A DNA stretch of 64,000 bases from Auanema rhodensis (Eukaryota; Nematoda; Chromadorea; Rhabditida; Rhabditidae): positions 372,001-436,000 of the forward strand of contig OZ059897.1 of assembly GCA_964057225.1 (NCBI GenBank), written 5' to 3'. The number at the start of each line of letters is the position of its first letter. Within the stretch, counting starts at the first letter, position 1. The position numbers were made by a program, and so were the translations under genes. Positions 62,737 to 64,000 of this stretch are shown here, piece after piece. Under the pieces are notes generated by a model, which worked only from the letters and a program-made list of their open reading frames with translations, did no database searches and was not told the origin of the DNA.

Positions 62737-64000
62737 CGTCGATCTGTGTTATCAGATTTGCGCTAGCTTAAAAATGCACCGAGATATCAACTGATATAGG
62801 TTCACATTTATATCCTCGATTTTCACCGTGAAGAATTAATTTTTTTGTTGAATAACAATGTCCATCGTCTTTGTCTTGAAAAAAGGAATCTGAAAACATC
62901 TACTTTTTGTGAAATTATTTTGAAATTTTTCGGGAAACTTTTTGTCAAAATGTTTTTGGAAGCAATGTTGAGTTTACATGGAAACTCAACATACACTAAT
63001 GCATCATTTTTCAAACGATCATAACTATTTTTTGTATTGAGTGTTTCTTAATGTAGTATAGTGCATTCGATGCGAATTTTTAAGCTGGGTCGATCTGTGT
63101 TATCAGATTTGCGCTAGCTTAAAAATGCACCGAGATATCAACTGATATAAGTTCACACTTATATCCTCGATTTTCACCCTGAAGAATTAATTTTTTTGTT
63201 GAATAACAATGTCCATCGTCTTTGTCTTAAAAAAAGGAATCTAAAAACATCTACTTTTCGTGAAATTATGTTGAAATTTTTCGGGAAAATGTTTGTCAAA
63301 ATGTTTTTGGAAGCAATGTTGAGTGTACATGGAAACTCAACATATACTAATGCATCATTTTTCAAACGATCATAACTAATTTTTGTATTGAGTGTTTCTT
63401 AATGTAGTATAGTGCATTCGATGCGGATTTTTAAGCTGGGTCGATCTGTGTTATCAGATTTGCGCTAGCTTAAAAATGCACCGAGATATCAACTGATATA
63501 AAGTTCACACTTATATCCTCGATTTTCACCGTGAAGAATTGATTTTTTTGTTAAATAACAATGTCCATCGTCTTTGTTTCGAAAAAAGGAATCTAAAAAC
63601 TTCTACTTTTTGTGAAATTATTTTGAAATTTTTCGGGAAAATTTTTGTCAAAATGTTTTTGGAAGCAATGTTGTGTGTACATGGAAACTCAACATACGCT
63701 AATGCATCATTTTTCAAACGATCATAACTAATTTTTGTATTGAGTGTTTCCCAATGTAGTATAGTGCATTCGATGTGGATTTTTAAGCTGCGTCGATCTG
63801 TGTTATCAGATTTGCGCTAGCTTAAAAATGCACCGAGATATCAACTGATATAGGTTCACACTTATATCCTCGATTTTCACCGTGAAGAATTAATTTTTTT
63901 GTTGAATAACAATGTCCATCGTCTTTGTCTTGAAAAAAGTAATCTAAAAACATCTACTTTTTGTGAAATTATTTTGAAATTTTTCGGGAAACTTTTTGTC
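62737..64000. repeat. Four-unit tandem duplication (1405 bp), copy 2, cut by the window edge
   Basis: About 1264 bp of copy 2 is visible, identical to copy 1 by eye except at 63260. The last marks seen are AAAGTAATC near 63935 and GTGAAATT. Whether a third copy follows cannot be seen. Confidence 0.9.
63910..64000. repeat. Partial unit at the right edge (91 bp)
   Basis: This is the start of the next unit, CAATGTCC through CTTTTTGTC. It carries the AAAGTAATC mark of the unit at 62505. The array continues beyond the window. Confidence 0.9.

Larger units (their letters stand above)
1..64000. repeat. Satellite DNA array, ~351-bp unit, fills the whole window
   Basis: The same ~351-bp sequence recurs head to tail from the first to the last base, all in one orientation. 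Unit starts (CATTGTCC in the left part, CAATGTCC or CATTGTCC in the right part) fall at 1, 352, 703, 1056, 1407 and so on to 63910. This gives 182 full units plus 91 bp. Every unit carries an ATGCAT site, and nearly every unit a GATATC site, at fixed places. No unit is interrupted by foreign sequence and neither array edge is in view. Long homogeneous arrays with units near two nucleosome lengths are typical of centromeric or pericentromeric heterochromatin in animals and plants; that location is inferred. Neither strand holds a gene. The other strand simply reads as the complement of the same repeat. Confidence 0.98.
22951..64000. repeat. Domain R: right satellite subfamily (351-bp units)
   Basis: Units here typically carry CAATGTCC at the start, GTCTTG, GTGAAATT, CGGGAAAC, CTTAATG or CTCAATG, GCTTGAAAATG, GATATAGG, ACCGTGAAG and TTTTTTTGTTG, in place of the domain L states at the same unit positions. 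Length is very constant at 351 bp. Exceptions I found are one -1 unit (near 39503), three +1 units (near 50508, 62095 and 63500) and one +3 unit (60080). Sub-variants such as ATTCTTTTG, ATTATGTTG or ATTATTTTG before AAATTTTTCGGG, and GAGCTTTTC, GAGCGTTTC or GAGTGTTTC, define unit types whose order shows several rounds of nested duplication. Confidence 0.95.

Noticed and set aside
23156-63717. A recurring 63-codon minus-strand open frame, about one per 351 bp in domain R (for example 23156-23347)
   Set aside because: 351 is a multiple of 3, so any open stretch in one unit reappears in frame in all of them. The frame begins at TTG, not ATG. It is stopped in many units (for example by TTTATCTTG, TTTAACTTG or GTGTTCATGG), and it is closed in domain L by TAG from GCTAAATT. 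Replacements at residues 32-33 (KI, KR, NI, RR) and elsewhere are frequent, so there is no sign of protein-level constraint. No domain is recognisable.
1-64000. CRISPR array
   Set aside because: The period is 351 bp and the whole period is repeated. There are no short repeats separated by unique spacers and no cas genes.
1-64000. Transposon, insertion sequence, retroelement or viral origin
   Set aside because: There is no transposase, reverse transcriptase or other coding frame, no terminal repeats around a unit and no target-site duplications. The inverted repeats are internal to each unit. A very old element origin cannot be excluded.
1-64000. Ribosomal DNA spacer subrepeats or a tRNA/5S cluster
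   Set aside because: No rRNA, 5S or tRNA-like sequence is visible in any unit, and the array is uninterrupted for 64 kb.

Overview
The window is one uninterrupted AT-rich tandem satellite array. It has no supportable protein-coding gene, no RNA gene, no mobile element and no flanking unique sequence at either end. The unit is about 351 bp, read here in a register that starts at CATTGTCC (position 1). Counting unit starts by hand gives 65 full units in 1-22837 (54 of 351 bp and 11 of 353 bp), one chimeric unit at 22838-23188, 116 full units from 23189 to 63909, and a 91-bp partial unit at the right edge. The first unit has 111 G+C in 351 bases (about 32% GC). It has 12 CpG against about 8.8 expected, so CpG is not depleted.

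A homogenised array of 64 kb or more, with a unit near twice a nucleosomal length and with nested higher-order repeats (HORs), is what eukaryotic centromeric or pericentromeric heterochromatin looks like. Low GC without CpG loss fits an insect or other invertebrate better than a vertebrate or a heavily methylating plant. This is an inference; I do not recognise the satellite family and name no species.

Layout. Domain L (1 to about 22950) and domain R (about 22950 to 64000) carry two subfamilies of the same unit. They differ at about a dozen near-fixed positions, and the switch falls inside the single unit 22838-23188. Domain L has 353-bp units with a T7 tract (only 703-16168) and segmental duplications with offsets of 5977, 3161, 2108 and 3159 bp. 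Domain R is organised by duplications of 4212, 1053, 702 and 2106 bp, by a tandem duplication of about 7.4 kb (43208-50505 and 50580-57176), and by a very recent 1405-bp tandem duplication that runs off the right edge.

Each unit also holds inverted repeats. The most striking is a 51-nt stem-loop (for example 572-622) with an 11-bp outer stem, three more G-C pairs, a symmetric internal loop and a 5-bp inner stem. It lies in one of the two near-invariant parts of the unit. A 63-codon open frame recurs on the minus strand of most domain R units. I treat it as a by-product of repetition: it begins at TTG, is destroyed by stops in many units, is closed throughout domain L, and varies freely in amino-acid sequence. 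With no genes present, 'working together' here means how the units have been copied, exchanged and homogenised.
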